Origin: Batkoa obscura
Lineage: Eukaryota; Entomophthoromycota; Entomophthoromycetes; Entomophthorales; Batkoaceae
Length of the DNA: 31,042 bases
Direction: 5' to 3'
Assembly: GCA_030770535.1 (NCBI GenBank)
Contig: JASVEC010000210.1
Span: forward strand, 1-31,042
The position numbers were made by a program, and so were the translations under genes. Below, piece by piece: positions 9,945 through 19,970 of the stretch. The notes under the pieces were generated by a model. That model ran no database searches. It was not told the origin of the DNA and saw nothing but the letters and a program-made list of their open reading frames with translations. Within the stretch, counting starts at the first letter, position 1; every line of letters begins with the position of its first letter.

Positions 9945-11254
9945 AAATTTTAATTCTTTAATAGCTAAAAATAAACTGAATGAAAGCATTGTATTTATTT
10001 GTAATAACAATATATATATAATACTATCACATTTAAATTAAATTAAGTTTTAAGAATGACTTTTGTAGCTGAATTAATATGTTTTAAATTTTACTTTAAA
10101 ATCTTTTTTAAAATATTTACAAAATAGTCTCTATTTTTTTCCTGAATATAGAATTTCATAGAAACTCCTTAAATGTTTTATTTTTCTATTTTTTGTAATA
10201 ACTTGAGTGATATTAAATGAATGTCATCTGATGTAATTTCGATATAAAATGTGAGTCTGGTAAGGAAAGTCTAAGCTCTGGAATTACTTGTCTTTTGTTA
10301 GATATAAAATATGTTTTATATACAGCAATTGTATTCCATTATTTTTACACAATCATAATAACAAAACAATAACATTTATGTAAGATCTTAGAGAGGATGA
10401 AGGAATTAAACAAAGTAAAAGACTAAATGTTATATAAATAACAAAGAATTTCCATATATATTACATGAGACATAAGAACATTTATAAACACATACAGAAT
10501 TTAAGTCTTAAATTTGTATTAATAACATTAGAGTTATTTTAGATTATAACAAAACATTGATATTATATCCCTAAACAACGTTAAATATTTTTAAAAAAAG
10601 GTTGGAAATGTTTAATGTACTTTCTCAAAGTATATAAAGTGACTCAATAATATAATAGATCGATTAGACCAATAAGTAGAAGAATAAATGAAAAAACCGG
10701 TATAATAATAGATAAAACATAACAACAGAATAAAGAAAATATTAAAATAGCTTAGCAATAATAATAAAAATAGGTGATGAGTACCCTATGAGTTGCTATA
10801 AATACACTCTCTTTTAAAAAATAAATCAAAACTACAATATTAAAACAACATTTCCTTAATTATTTAATTTGCTTTGGTCTTTATAAAGCCCTTGTGTAAT
10901 AATATCAAGAAACTCACATCTCTGAAAATATAAAAGGTTTCTACTAAAAACACCAAAAATAGAAAAAAGCATATATTTGCTAGCGGATAACTTATTTTAA
11001 AAATAACGTTTAATAAGAGCATAATAATCTGATCATATAAATAGAGTGATTGATAATATTTTGATAATTTCTATAGAGCTAATCAAAAAGAAATAAGATT
11101 TAAAAGATACTTTATTAGTGATTCATTTCAAACAGTACATAAACTTACTTATATAGACCGACTTATTAAATTAATATCACCTATATAATACTACAATATC
11201 TAATAAAGAGAGCTCCTCTGTACATATATAGTAAACAATAAGCTAAGCTTGAAA

Positions 11255-11482
11255 ATGCAGCCAATTTTATGGAATATCATTGGCTATCAAAAAAAGGAAT
11301 TAAAAAGAATAGTTGGAATTAGTTTATGTACAATAATTGGAAGTAAACTGATTGGAAAAACTTATGATCTATATCAAAAATCATCATTTGATGGTTACTT
11401 TGAGTTCATCTTCAAAAGTTCTAAAACTCAGTTTGTATTTACTAAGGATAAATATAGTACTCTTTATATTTCGTACTTGTAA
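11255..11482 (+). CDS. small membrane-associated protein, paralogue B
   Basis: Single exon, 75 residues, paralogue of the gene at 9504. The start is the ATG at 11255-11257 (MQPILW), which lines up exactly with the ATG of paralogue A; the frame stays open two codons further upstream but without another ATG. Conserved blocks are YQKKELK, SKLIGKTYDLYQ and DGYFEFI. Residues about 17-35 are weakly hydrophobic. The C-terminus stops earlier than in A (LYISYL). Function unknown. Both copies could be recent lineage-specific genes. Confidence 0.6.
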   Translation: MQPILWNIIGYQKKELKRIVGISLCTIIGSKLIGKTYDLYQKSSFDGYFEFIFKSSKTQFVFTKDKYSTLYISYL

Positions 11483-12301
11483 AATCATATACAATTAGAT
11501 CATAAATTATAATGAGCTTTGAGAAGAACCGAATATCAGTATTAATTGTAGTAATACCGTTATTGAATAAAGCATAAATCTTTTATAAAGCTGATCAATT
11601 GTATTAAATAAATAATCGTTAGAGCTTTATGTTTGTTAACGAGAGATAAATTTTTATAACAAATTCTAATTTCTTAAATAAATTAAGCTATAAATGAGAG
11701 TAATGTATAGTTAATAATAATAGTTACATATATATTTTAAAATAACATCTCAACTTTAAATAAATTCATGTAAAATCTGATTATATAAACGTATTATAGA
11801 TTTAATTAATTTATAACAGTTAAATTTTAATACATGTTTCAAGATAATACTAGATAGAATATTATTTTCAAAGAAAATATTTATAAGTCAAAGACTACCC
11901 AGCAAGTTTATAAGGAATTCTTTTGATTTTTTAAATAACAAAGGCTGATATGTATTTATTCATATATTAATTAAAAAAGCTTGTAGATTTACAAGGAAAT
12001 AACTTTTTATTACATCTATCTTTTATTTATGGTTTAGAAGTTGAACAAACTTCAGTTAGACTGATTATTAAAATCAACTTACTAATAAATTTCAAAGCAA
12101 TTGTAAGTTTTTAGCACTTAACTTTTAAATGTATATTTTGAAGAACTAAATTTTTTTAAATATGTACAGATTAAATTCTATAAATTAAATTAAAATTAAA
12201 TTAAATATCTAAATCCTCTCTCCAATTTTAGTAAATTATATAATTAATAAATTTTCAAAATTAAAATATTTAAATGCTACTTTTATTTAAAAATTAAAAT
12301 C
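11483..12301. other. gene-free interval downstream of the H+-ATPase
   Basis: AT-rich with no coding signal. The left part belongs to the tail of duplication unit B. The right part should hold the 3' UTR and polyadenylation region of the minus-strand proton pump. Confidence 0.5.
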
Positions 12302-14977
12302 TTATTTCACAAAATGATTAACAGCTTCAGCCAAATGAAGTACTATTTTCATCCTTTCTACATTAGCTGATAAACGTTCTCTATTAATAGCATCTATTTT
12401 CCTTTGAGCAAGCTTAGATCTTCTACTAGGAGATGGCCAAACTGTAGCAGTAAACTTAAATGACCAAAGACGGAATACCAATACTTTGACAATATCTAAA
12501 ATTACAAAGTAAACTAAAGAAATACCAATAACTGCGAATCCCCAGGCTGGTCCTACTGGTGCAATTAATTCAGGGATACCAAAAATTGTAATTAACATTG
12601 CAAACACCTGAGTGCCCATAATTGCAACAAAGAAGAACCAAGATGGTAATGAAACCCAGAAAAATCCAGCTAATCTGGTAGAGAAGATAAGGAAGTGAGG
12701 AGCAGATGAGATATGAAGGTACATTACTGATTGTAACTCTCTTAATGGTCCAGGATCGAGACCAAATACATCTTTAGCAACATAAAAATGAGCAAATGAA
12801 AGGCCAGTTAAAAAGAATCCTAAAAGTACAGATAAGAAAATCAATTGCCCGATTCTCCATTTATCAGGTTTTTGGGAAATTTGGGCATTATCAAAAGCAA
12901 TTACAATAGTTGCAAGATCATTAAGGACAGCTATAAAGATTAGTAAAACAGGATCCATATGCCAGTCTTCAATTAAAATGATACAGAAGAAAAAGATCAA
13001 AATATGTACAGTTGAAGTAATTCTATACAATGCATAAGATCTCATTCTTTGGAAAATAGCCCTTGAAGTAGTAATACCATCAATAATAGTAGATAAACCC
13101 GGTGCTAATAAAACAATATCGGCAGCAGATCTAGCAGCATCAGTACAATCATGTACAGCAATACCAACATTAGCTTTCTTAAGTGCTGGGGCATCATTGA
13201 CACCATCACCAGTCATACCAACTAAAAGCCCTTTAGCTTGTAAAAGTTCAACTACTCTATATTTGTGTTCAGGAATTACTTGAGCAAATCCATCAGCTTG
13301 GAGACAACGTTGAGTAATTGTTTCCTCATCAATACCTTTTTCGACAAGTTTATTGGAATCAAGGATAGCCCTTTGCATACCTAATCTATGAGCTACTTCT
13401 TTGGCAATAATTAATTGATCACCAGTAATCATTTTAACTGTTACACCATAATGGTGACATTTTTCAACGGTATCTGCAGAATCAGGTCTAGGAGGATCTA
13501 ATAATGATATCATACCTACTAAATGCCATTCATCAGGTTTACCAGGGAAGGTTCTAGCAACGCCTAATGCACGTAACCCACGGCTTGCAAGATCATTGAC
13601 TGCCCTTACACCCTCATCATGACCACCTACAAGTTTGACCATAGTTGGTGGTGCACCCTTTGAAACCATAAAAGATTCATTGGTTGCAAGATCAGTAACA
13701 GTAGCTTGAGTCCTTTTTGAAGTTGGATTAAATGGAACAAATGATGTTACTTTAAATCCTGGAATAGAATGCTCTTTATCTTTGGGGAGATTTTGAAGCA
13801 CAGAAACACCTTCCTTGGCAGCGGAACGAACAGCTTTTTCAATAGGATCATTTGCTCCAGGTTCAGATGCAATGTAAGAATATAAAAGGATATCTTCTTT
13901 TGTATATCCTTCAGTAAGGTAAGGCTCATCAAAAGTAAGTTGGTTAAGAGTAAGGGTACCAGTTTTATCAGAGCATAAAATCCTTACTGATGCCATTTCT
14001 TCCACAGCAGTTAACCTTTTAACAATAACTTGTCTTGCAGCAAGTTGCTTAGCACCAACAGCCATTGTAACAGATAATACAGTTGGTAGTCCAACTGGGA
14101 TGGCAGCTACAGTCAAGACAACAACTTGTTGGATAGATTGAATTGGATCTTCAGCATGAGTTTTGACAAGAAGGTAGATAAGAAGAATAATTACCATAAC
14201 TGCAGTTACTAAAACCAAGAAATTTCCTATTTGACCAATAACCTTTTGGAAATGACCTCTTTCATTAGTAATTGAGATAAGATTAGCTGCTCTACCAATA
14301 AATGTATCGCTTCCAGTCTTTGTAACAACGGCCATCATTTGACCTTGTTTAACAATAGAAGATGAGTAGGCAGTTGAACCACGTTCTTTAGTGACAGGCA
14401 AAGATTCACCAGTAAGAGCAGATTGATCAATTTGTAAACCAGCATCTGATTCTTCACCAGTAACAGAAATACCTAACAACCGACAATCAGCAGGGACAAT
14501 ATCACCTAAACGTAAAACAATGACATCACCAGGAACCAATTCAGCTGAATCAACTTCAACTAATTCACCGTTCCTCCAACATTTAGTCTTAAGAGCCAAT
14601 GTATTTTTAAGAGCATCTAAAGCACTTTCAGCTTGTGCTTCCATCAAAAACCCAATTAAAGCATTCAAAAGGAGTAAGAACGCAATAATACCAAAATTAA
14701 TCCAATCTTGAGCCACACCGGAAAAAATTAAAGCAACAATAATTAATATAGCAATAGCATCAGTGAAATATCCTATAAACTTCAAAAATGGATTTGTTTT
14801 ATGCTCAGCAAGTTCATTTCTTCCAAATTTTTCTAATCTTTCTTGAAATTCAGCTGTAGTAAGGCCTTTTGTGGTATCTGTATGAAGTAATGCTTCTAAT
14901 TCTGGAGAAATGACATCTTCAGCTTCTTCATGTTTATGTTCAGTAAATTGAACTTCTTCCTTATTTTCAGTAGCCAT
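12302..14977 (-). CDS. PMA1: plasma-membrane H+-ATPase (P3A type)
   Basis: Single exon, 891 residues. It pumps protons out of the cell with ATP and powers secondary transport. In order: a hydrophilic N-terminus (1-62), M1-M2 (about 63-112), the actuator domain with TGES at 189-192, and M3-M4 with PVGLPTVLS (about 295-303). Then the phosphorylation site DKTGTLT at 337-343, the nucleotide-binding KGAP at 440-443, TGD at 518-520, TGDGVNDAPALK at 589-600, and six further membrane helices to about residue 845. Asp687 in M6 (LND) and Asn105 in M2 match the plant AHA2 proton-coordinating pair. The M4-M5 core (GLPTVLSVTMAVGAKQL, KRLTAVEEMAS) is closer to plant-like pumps than to the Saccharomyces type. 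The C-terminal tail is about 45 residues, lacking the long plant 14-3-3 domain. The first ATG gives the usual N-terminal length. Confidence 0.96.
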   Translation of the reverse strand: MATENKEEVQFTEHKHEEAEDVISPELEALLHTDTTKGLTTAEFQERLEKFGRNELAEHKTNPFLKFIGYFTDAIAILIIVALIFSGVAQDWINFGIIAFLLLLNALIGFLMEAQAESALDALKNTLALKTKCWRNGELVEVDSAELVPGDVIVLRLGDIVPADCRLLGISVTGEESDAGLQIDQSALTGESLPVTKERGSTAYSSSIVKQGQMMAVVTKTGSDTFIGRAANLISITNERGHFQKVIGQIGNFLVLVTAVMVIILLIYLLVKTHAEDPIQSIQQVVVLTVAAIPVGLPTVLSVTMAVGAKQLAARQVIVKRLTAVEEMASVRILCSDKTGTLTLNQLTFDEPYLTEGYTKEDILLYSYIASEPGANDPIEKAVRSAAKEGVSVLQNLPKDKEHSIPGFKVTSFVPFNPTSKRTQATVTDLATNESFMVSKGAPPTMVKLVGGHDEGVRAVNDLASRGLRALGVARTFPGKPDEWHLVGMISLLDPPRPDSADTVEKCHHYGVTVKMITGDQLIIAKEVAHRLGMQRAILDSNKLVEKGIDEETITQRCLQADGFAQVIPEHKYRVVELLQAKGLLVGMTGDGVNDAPALKKANVGIAVHDCTDAARSAADIVLLAPGLSTIIDGITTSRAIFQRMRSYALYRITSTVHILIFFFCIILIEDWHMDPVLLIFIAVLNDLATIVIAFDNAQISQKPDKWRIGQLIFLSVLLGFFLTGLSFAHFYVAKDVFGLDPGPLRELQSVMYLHISSAPHFLIFSTRLAGFFWVSLPSWFFFVAIMGTQVFAMLITIFGIPELIAPVGPAWGFAVIGISLVYFVILDIVKVLVFRLWSFKFTATVWPSPSRRSKLAQRKIDAINRERLSANVERMKIVLHLAEAVNHFVK

Positions 14978-16232
14978 ATTAAATTAATTTACAACGTCAA
15001 TATAACACTTAAATATTATTAAAATTCAAAAGAATAAGGATGATATAAGCCCTCAGTTTGAAAGATAAGATAAAATATTTAATTGAAGTATGAATATAAA
15101 AGTCTTTTTAAAAAAATAAGTAGCTAAAATGCCTGTTTAAATAGTTTTGTAAATCATGCTATTTCATCTAGTCAATGAGATTGGTATAGACTTTATATGA
15201 AAGAATTCTATTTAAGGTAGAGATCTGATTTCATTCTTATTTGAAATGAGGTCGGTTCAAAATAAACCGATTACATTAATAATCTTTGACCAATTAAAGA
15301 CATATTTCCTCACTCTATGACTTTCCATGGTGCGATAACATCCTTTTTTGCAAAATTTAGAAAATTTATAATTTAACTACTTTCCCCATAAAGCTTAAAA
15401 AGAGATTAAGATAACCAAGCTAACTTTATATTCAATTTATTCAGACAAAATTTAATTAGCGTTAATTAAAAATTAACTTAAAAAAGAAAAAAATTAATCA
15501 AAATGGCTTTCAATTTTAATGAGTGTAATTTTATCTTTCAAAACTAAATATATTTGTTATAGTGAAATAATAAATCAAAAATAAAGATGAGTTGTTTATT
15601 AAGAAATGTGTAAAAAATAAAATAAAATAAAATAATTTAATATTGTTTTATTAACCCAGATCGAGATAACTTCAAATAGCTTTAAATAGCTTTGAATTCA
15701 CAAAACAAATTCTAAAGTTTAATAGTCAACTGATTTATTAATCTAATCTTTAAAACAATAGAAAGATACTTTGCATAAAAATTAATATATAAAATACCCT
15801 TATAATCATCCTAAAAAAATACTAAAATATATTTGCAATATGGTAAAGATAAGATAATTTATTCTTTTGAACATAAAACATAAATCATGAACTGAATTGT
15901 TTATTAATAATAAAACTATTAATTTGATGGAAACAATAAATAATAAATTCATAATGAATTATATTTTATTGATACTTTTCACTTTACTTTAAAATCGACA
16001 TCTTGTTAGATACTTGTTTTTAAGGCTCTATCCTAACAGTAAAGAATTGGAAATAAATGTTTTAAGTCATCATGGCTAACACTCATTACCCTGATAGTTT
16101 AAACCTCTTGAATCATCTTAAGAGGTAACAAAATTAGTAACGGAGTTATTTAAATTCTCGAAGTCTGTTAAAATCTTATTATTGTAAGTAAAGATCAGTG
16201 TTTTATGGATTTAATATGTCAAAAAATAATAC
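14978..16232. other. gene-free interval upstream of the H+-ATPase
   Basis: Contains the promoter of the pump. Two adjacent small dyads sit 253-295 bp upstream of its ATG: ATTTCA/TGAAAT (15231-15250) and TCGGTT/AACCGA (15252-15270). An (AAAAT)n tract lies at 15613-15634. No coding region is seen. Confidence 0.5.
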
Positions 16233-16336
16233 ATATAGGGTTGTATTTCTGTGTTTAAGAATTTTACTAACAAAATTTTCGCTCAAATAGCGCTTAAAAG
16301 GTAAAAAGTAATGAAGCTAAAAAAACATCCCCATAT
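16233..16336 (-). mobile_element. MITE copy (TATGGGG family)
   Basis: Starts ATATAGGGTTGTATTTCT and ends AAAAACATCCCCATAT. The reverse-orientation core is TTTAAGAATTTTACTAACAA, CTCAAATAGCGCTTAAAAGG and AAAGTAATGAAGC. It lies about 500 bp outside the large related element. Confidence 0.9.
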
Positions 16337-17148
16337 ATAATAAGATTTTAGTCTTAACTCTTTAAAAATTGACGTTTTAATAATTTCGTCAACATAGTGA
16401 TTGAATCATTAAGCTGAAGGTTCAATAAATAGTATTAAATCATCTAGAATTAAAATACAAAGCTTTTTGTAATAAAACATTTTTATAATTTGAGATCTAT
16501 GTTTAAACCATAAACTTAATATATACAAGTTTAAAAGCTTAGTTAAAAGTAAAAATAAAATTTCTTAATTTATTTTTGTCTATTTCCTATATAGCATAAA
16601 ATCTTTAAAATTATTAAGTAAAGCTGGACAAAAAAAGGTTTAATATAGGCTATTTAAATTAAGCAAAAAAGTTTACATTTAATGCTTAATTTGCATTTTT
16701 TTGCTAAAAATCAAATTAAACAAATTTTAAACCAAGTTTAAACTAACTTATATTTAAAAATAAATGTTAATAACTCAATAAAATATTAATTATTTATAGC
16801 TTATTTTTGTTATTACTAGTATAGCTTTATATTTTATTATATGGGGTTGTCTGAATTAGTTTCATTATTTTATCCAATTTTTGAAAAATTTTGTGTTTTA
16901 AAAACTTTGCTTAAAATTCTATAAAATCATATCTTTATTAAAATAAAAGTACCCGGACACAGTTCTAAATCATTCTATTATAGTTTATACTGTAAGTTAG
17001 TTGAATTTCTACTAGATCTTAAATACACGTTTTTATAAAACTTTATTGAGAAATATTTATTATTGACCACTTTATAAGCAACATTGCAGATTTGTTATCA
17101 AATAAATAAACTATTTTAATATTATAATTACATTATTAATATATTCCC

Positions 17149-17279
17149 AAGTTAATAAATAGCTGTATGGGAGGGAGTGGTTAGCCCCAAAACTATAATT
17201 AACCATCCCTATATAGTACAAGTAATAATAGTTTTTACATATTATTATAGTTACTTGTTCTTTGACTATTTATTAACTT
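17149..17279. repeat. nested palindromes next to the transposase 3' end
   Basis: AAGTTAATAAATAG (17149-17162) is perfectly inverted at 17266-17279. Inside it are two further dyads: TGGTTA/TAACCA with GGGA/TCCC flanks (about 17169-17209), and ACAAGTAA-type/TTACTTGT-type (about 17218-17260). The whole 131 bp could fold as a branched hairpin. It lies between the stop of the transposase remnant and the left end of the element. Confidence 0.7.
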
Positions 17280-17836
17280 AGTTATTAGTAGCTTAAGTAA
17301 TAATAACATTTAATAAGCTATTTCTATCATTCAACAAACTACTTACTTGCTTAGTAAATATCGAAAATTTTAAATTCTCTGTTATCTTCGTAAGGTAAGC
17401 TGGGATTGATCTTTTAATTTTTCTGTTTTCTATAGACTCTATAACTTTAATTGGAACTATATCGCTTTTTTTTGATGTATCAGATACTGGATAACAATGT
17501 AGTTTATTGTTATGTTTAATAAAGTGTAAATACTTCTTAATTCCTTGCATCTCTATTATTCTTTTTATGTTTTTGTTTGTTTGATACTTTTTAAAAATTA
17601 TATCTGTTTTCCCATTATTAACAGTCGAGTTATTAATTTTGTTATGCTTGCAAATAAAAGCCTCAAATCTTGAAATTAATTGATTAATGTCTTCTACTTT
17701 ACCTAATGCTTCAGAACTACTTTTCCATTTTGAAAGGTTTCCAAAATGTCCATCAACTATACTTTTTTCATGATGCTCAGCAAAAAAATTAAGATTAACA
17801 TTCAAACTACTATCTATTTTATCAATTTCTTTAAAC

Positions 17837-17941
17837 ATATGGGGCTGTTTTTTTTGGTTTCATTATTTTTCCATTTTTTAAACACTATTTGAGTGGAAAG
17901 GTTGTAGTAAAATTCTTAAACAAAAAAATACATCCCCATAT
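17837..17941 (+). mobile_element. MITE copy inserted in the transposase
   Basis: Ends ATATGGGGCTGTTTTTTT and ATACATCCCCATAT, 105 bp. On the minus strand the transposase reads SQEFLHY before it and FKEIDKIDSS after it. Removing the MITE with one ATAT leaves CTA CAT TAT ATG TTT AAA, which is in frame. The target was therefore an ATAT (or the TA within it), and the coding region was intact here when it was hit. Confidence 0.92.
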
Positions 17942-18950
17942 AATGTAGGAACTCTTGGGATCTAAAATGATTTCCTGTATCTGCCCATATATTAATTTTT
18001 GTAAACTTTTTAAATAAAAGCTCTGTAGAGATTAAACCGATTAAACAATCTCCTGGATATGCTGAATTATGATTCAATATTTCAGATAAATAATCAAAGT
18101 AAACTTTGCCTATCGTTTTATGATCTTTTAAATATAAAACACTAAAACCTAATACTGATATAGCTTGTTTGTTATAATGGTCTAGATTTATTGAATTTGG
18201 TTTTGTTCCTATTTCCATATTTTGTTTAAAATCTAAAATCATTATACAACTTCTATTATTTAATTTTTTAATAGTCATTAAATGTGTTTTTTTGAGTACC
18301 AGCACAGGATTTATTTAATTTGTATAATTTTTCTTCTTCATTGAAAATTTCATCTGTCTCTGCTTTGTTTTCAAATAACTTTTTTCTAATTGTATACTGA
18401 GCACATATATTACGTAGATATGTTTTTCTTGCTGCATTTTTGAAATTATTTGGTATATATTTAAGAAATGTTGATCTAGCTATCCCTCTATCTTTTGAAT
18501 CATTAAAATATTTACTATGTGAAATCTGGTACTCAGGGTTTGGAGTCAAGAACAGCTATTGCTGGGTTGACTACACTATAAGTCGAAAGGTCTTAGTTTA
18601 TGTGACTAAGATAGACTTGGGTTATGAGGAATAGCACGTAATAGGTTACAAGCTATATAAGACAAATAGAATAGACAATACTAATGCAAAATCTATGTAA
18701 AATACTATTAAGAAAACTTAGTGGCTTTATTAAATGTTCGAGATATCAGGGATTAATTCAGTTAAAAAGCCTCGAACTATTATACTCTGCAAACTCTTTT
18801 ATACTCTGAAAAGTATAAGTATCAAAATGAGAAGATAATATTCTTTTGGGTGGAACTAGAAATTCTCATAACAAATCAAAATAATTAACCATGGGACTGA
18901 CAAAGCGATATTTCACAACTATATATCATTCTTCTACTTTTATTTAATAT

Positions 18951-19056
18951 ATATGAGAATTTTTTTTTTGACTTCACAATTTTTTCCATTTTTAAGCGCT
19001 ATTTAAGCGGAAAATTTGTTAGTAAAATCCTTAAACATAAAAATACATCCCCATAT
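18951..19056 (+). mobile_element. MITE copy inside the large element
   Basis: Left end worn (ATATGAGAATTTTTTTTTTG), right end ATACATCCCCATAT. The core TTCACAATTTTTTCCATTTTTAAGCG and AGTAAAATCCTTAAAC is clear. It lies between the first and second transposase blocks. Confidence 0.9.
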
Positions 19057-19688
19057 ATTATCTGATGAACATTTACTATCAGTATTCTTTATTAAATCTT
19101 GATGAAATAGTTGAATCATTTAGTAAATATTGTATGATAGTTTCAATTTGGTCATCTTTAATTTTTTTTGTATTTTTAATAATAGGTTGTAATGTTGATA
19201 TTTTATTATTATTACTTGTTTTTGAATAATCATATTGCTTTCTGTTTATATTAAACCCAAAACTCTTACATTCATCAAAAGAATATACTGAAGCTATAGT
19301 TGATAATAACGCTACTTGTTGATTTTTATTTTCTGTTTCCCTCAAAGCACTAATTTTATACATTGCTTGATTAAGTTTATTATTATCAATAGTAAACTTT
19401 GATAACATATCTTTTCTTTGTTTTGTTTTATTATAAAATCCCATAAACCTTGGGTTGTTATAAGTAGCTTTTAAAATTGATGTAAACGAATTACAATGTT
19501 TATATTGTGTACTCCTCCCTACTGTATTAAAATTTTCAAAAATCCTATTTCGAAGTTTAATTATGAAAGTTTCATTTTATTTTTATTTCAACAAAAAATA
19601 AAGTCAAATAAGTGTATTTATATAATTATATAATCATATAGTTATATATTATATATCTATTAAATATCTAACAGAACTAACATAAAAC

Positions 19689-19794
19689 ATATGGGGGTGT
19701 TTTTTTTGACTTCATTACTTTTTCCATTTTTAAGCGCTATTTGAGTGAAAAGATTGTTGGTAAAATTCTTAAACACAAAAAAACACCCCCATAT
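19689..19794 (+). mobile_element. MITE copy, GGGGG subtype
   Basis: Left end ATATGGGGGTGTTTTTTT and right end AAAAAAACACCCCCATAT are perfect 18-bp inverted repeats. Position 9 has changed on both ends together (G/C instead of A/T). The worn copy at 1694 also ends in ACCCCC, so two subtypes exist. It lies near the right end of the large element. Confidence 0.93.
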
Positions 19795-19970
19795 AGTTAG
19801 GAAAATTAGCTATTTAAGAAAAGGAAACAATTAAAATAAGTTTTAAGTAGAGAGATTCAATTTTAGGCTTTTTAGATTTAACTATCACATTAGACACAAA
19901 TTTAAAAATTTAAAAATTTAAAATTTGGATTAACTTCTAAGTAAATTCTCAAATCAATTCGGACAACCCC

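Larger units (their letters stand above)
8420..11570. repeat. diverged direct duplication of about 1.7 kb
   Basis: Two units, about 8420-9830 and 10130-11570, match at a near-constant offset of 1.70-1.75 kb. Anchors: TTTTCCCAAGAATAG against TTTTTCCTGAATATAG (8433, 10135); GGGAAGAGTCTAGGCCT against AAGGAAAGTCTAAGCTC (8526, 10262); ACTCTCTTTTAAA-like (9077, 10808); AAACAGTACCTTA against AAACAGTACATAA (about 9366, 11131); CAACAATAAGCTAGATAAAATG against AAACAATAAGCTAAGCTTGAAAATG (9486, 11235). Each unit ends with one small gene (9504 or 11255). The copies are old, with many indels, while the genes stay open. The offset suggests a head-to-tail tandem duplication whose outer limits have blurred. 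Confidence 0.75.
17293..19574 (-). pseudogene. broken DDE-type transposase of the large element
   Basis: Four open blocks in N-to-C order. About 19574-19079 includes GRSTQYKHC and NPRFMGFYNKTKQRKDML. 18549-18268 has FLKYIPNNFKNAARKTYL and a degenerate Cys pattern. 18305-17916 has the first acidic residue in ILDFKQN (about 18231) and a second in NIWADTGNHF. 17838-17293 has the third block, FFAEHHEKSIVDGHFG. These three motifs are the DDE signature of a transposase group with WxDxGxHF and xHGKSxxDGxFG motifs found in fungi, oomycetes and invertebrates. MITEs interrupt it at 17837-17941 and 18951-19056. The stretch 18550-18920 has no long frame and is either decayed coding sequence or another insertion. 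Frame changes occur between blocks, so no function is expected. Confidence 0.75.

Noticed and set aside
16650-16750. AGCAAAAAA/TTTTTTTGCT dyad just left of the large element
   Set aside because: Mostly A and T runs; not distinguishable from chance at this base composition.
18440-18634. Plus-strand frame opposite the transposase
   Set aside because: Antisense shadow of the second transposase block.
18550-18950. Possible solo LTR or other insertion within the transposase, because it is GC-richer and has a TATATAAG
   Set aside because: No matched terminal repeats or target duplication are visible, and parts can still be read as decayed transposase coding sequence. Left unresolved rather than called.
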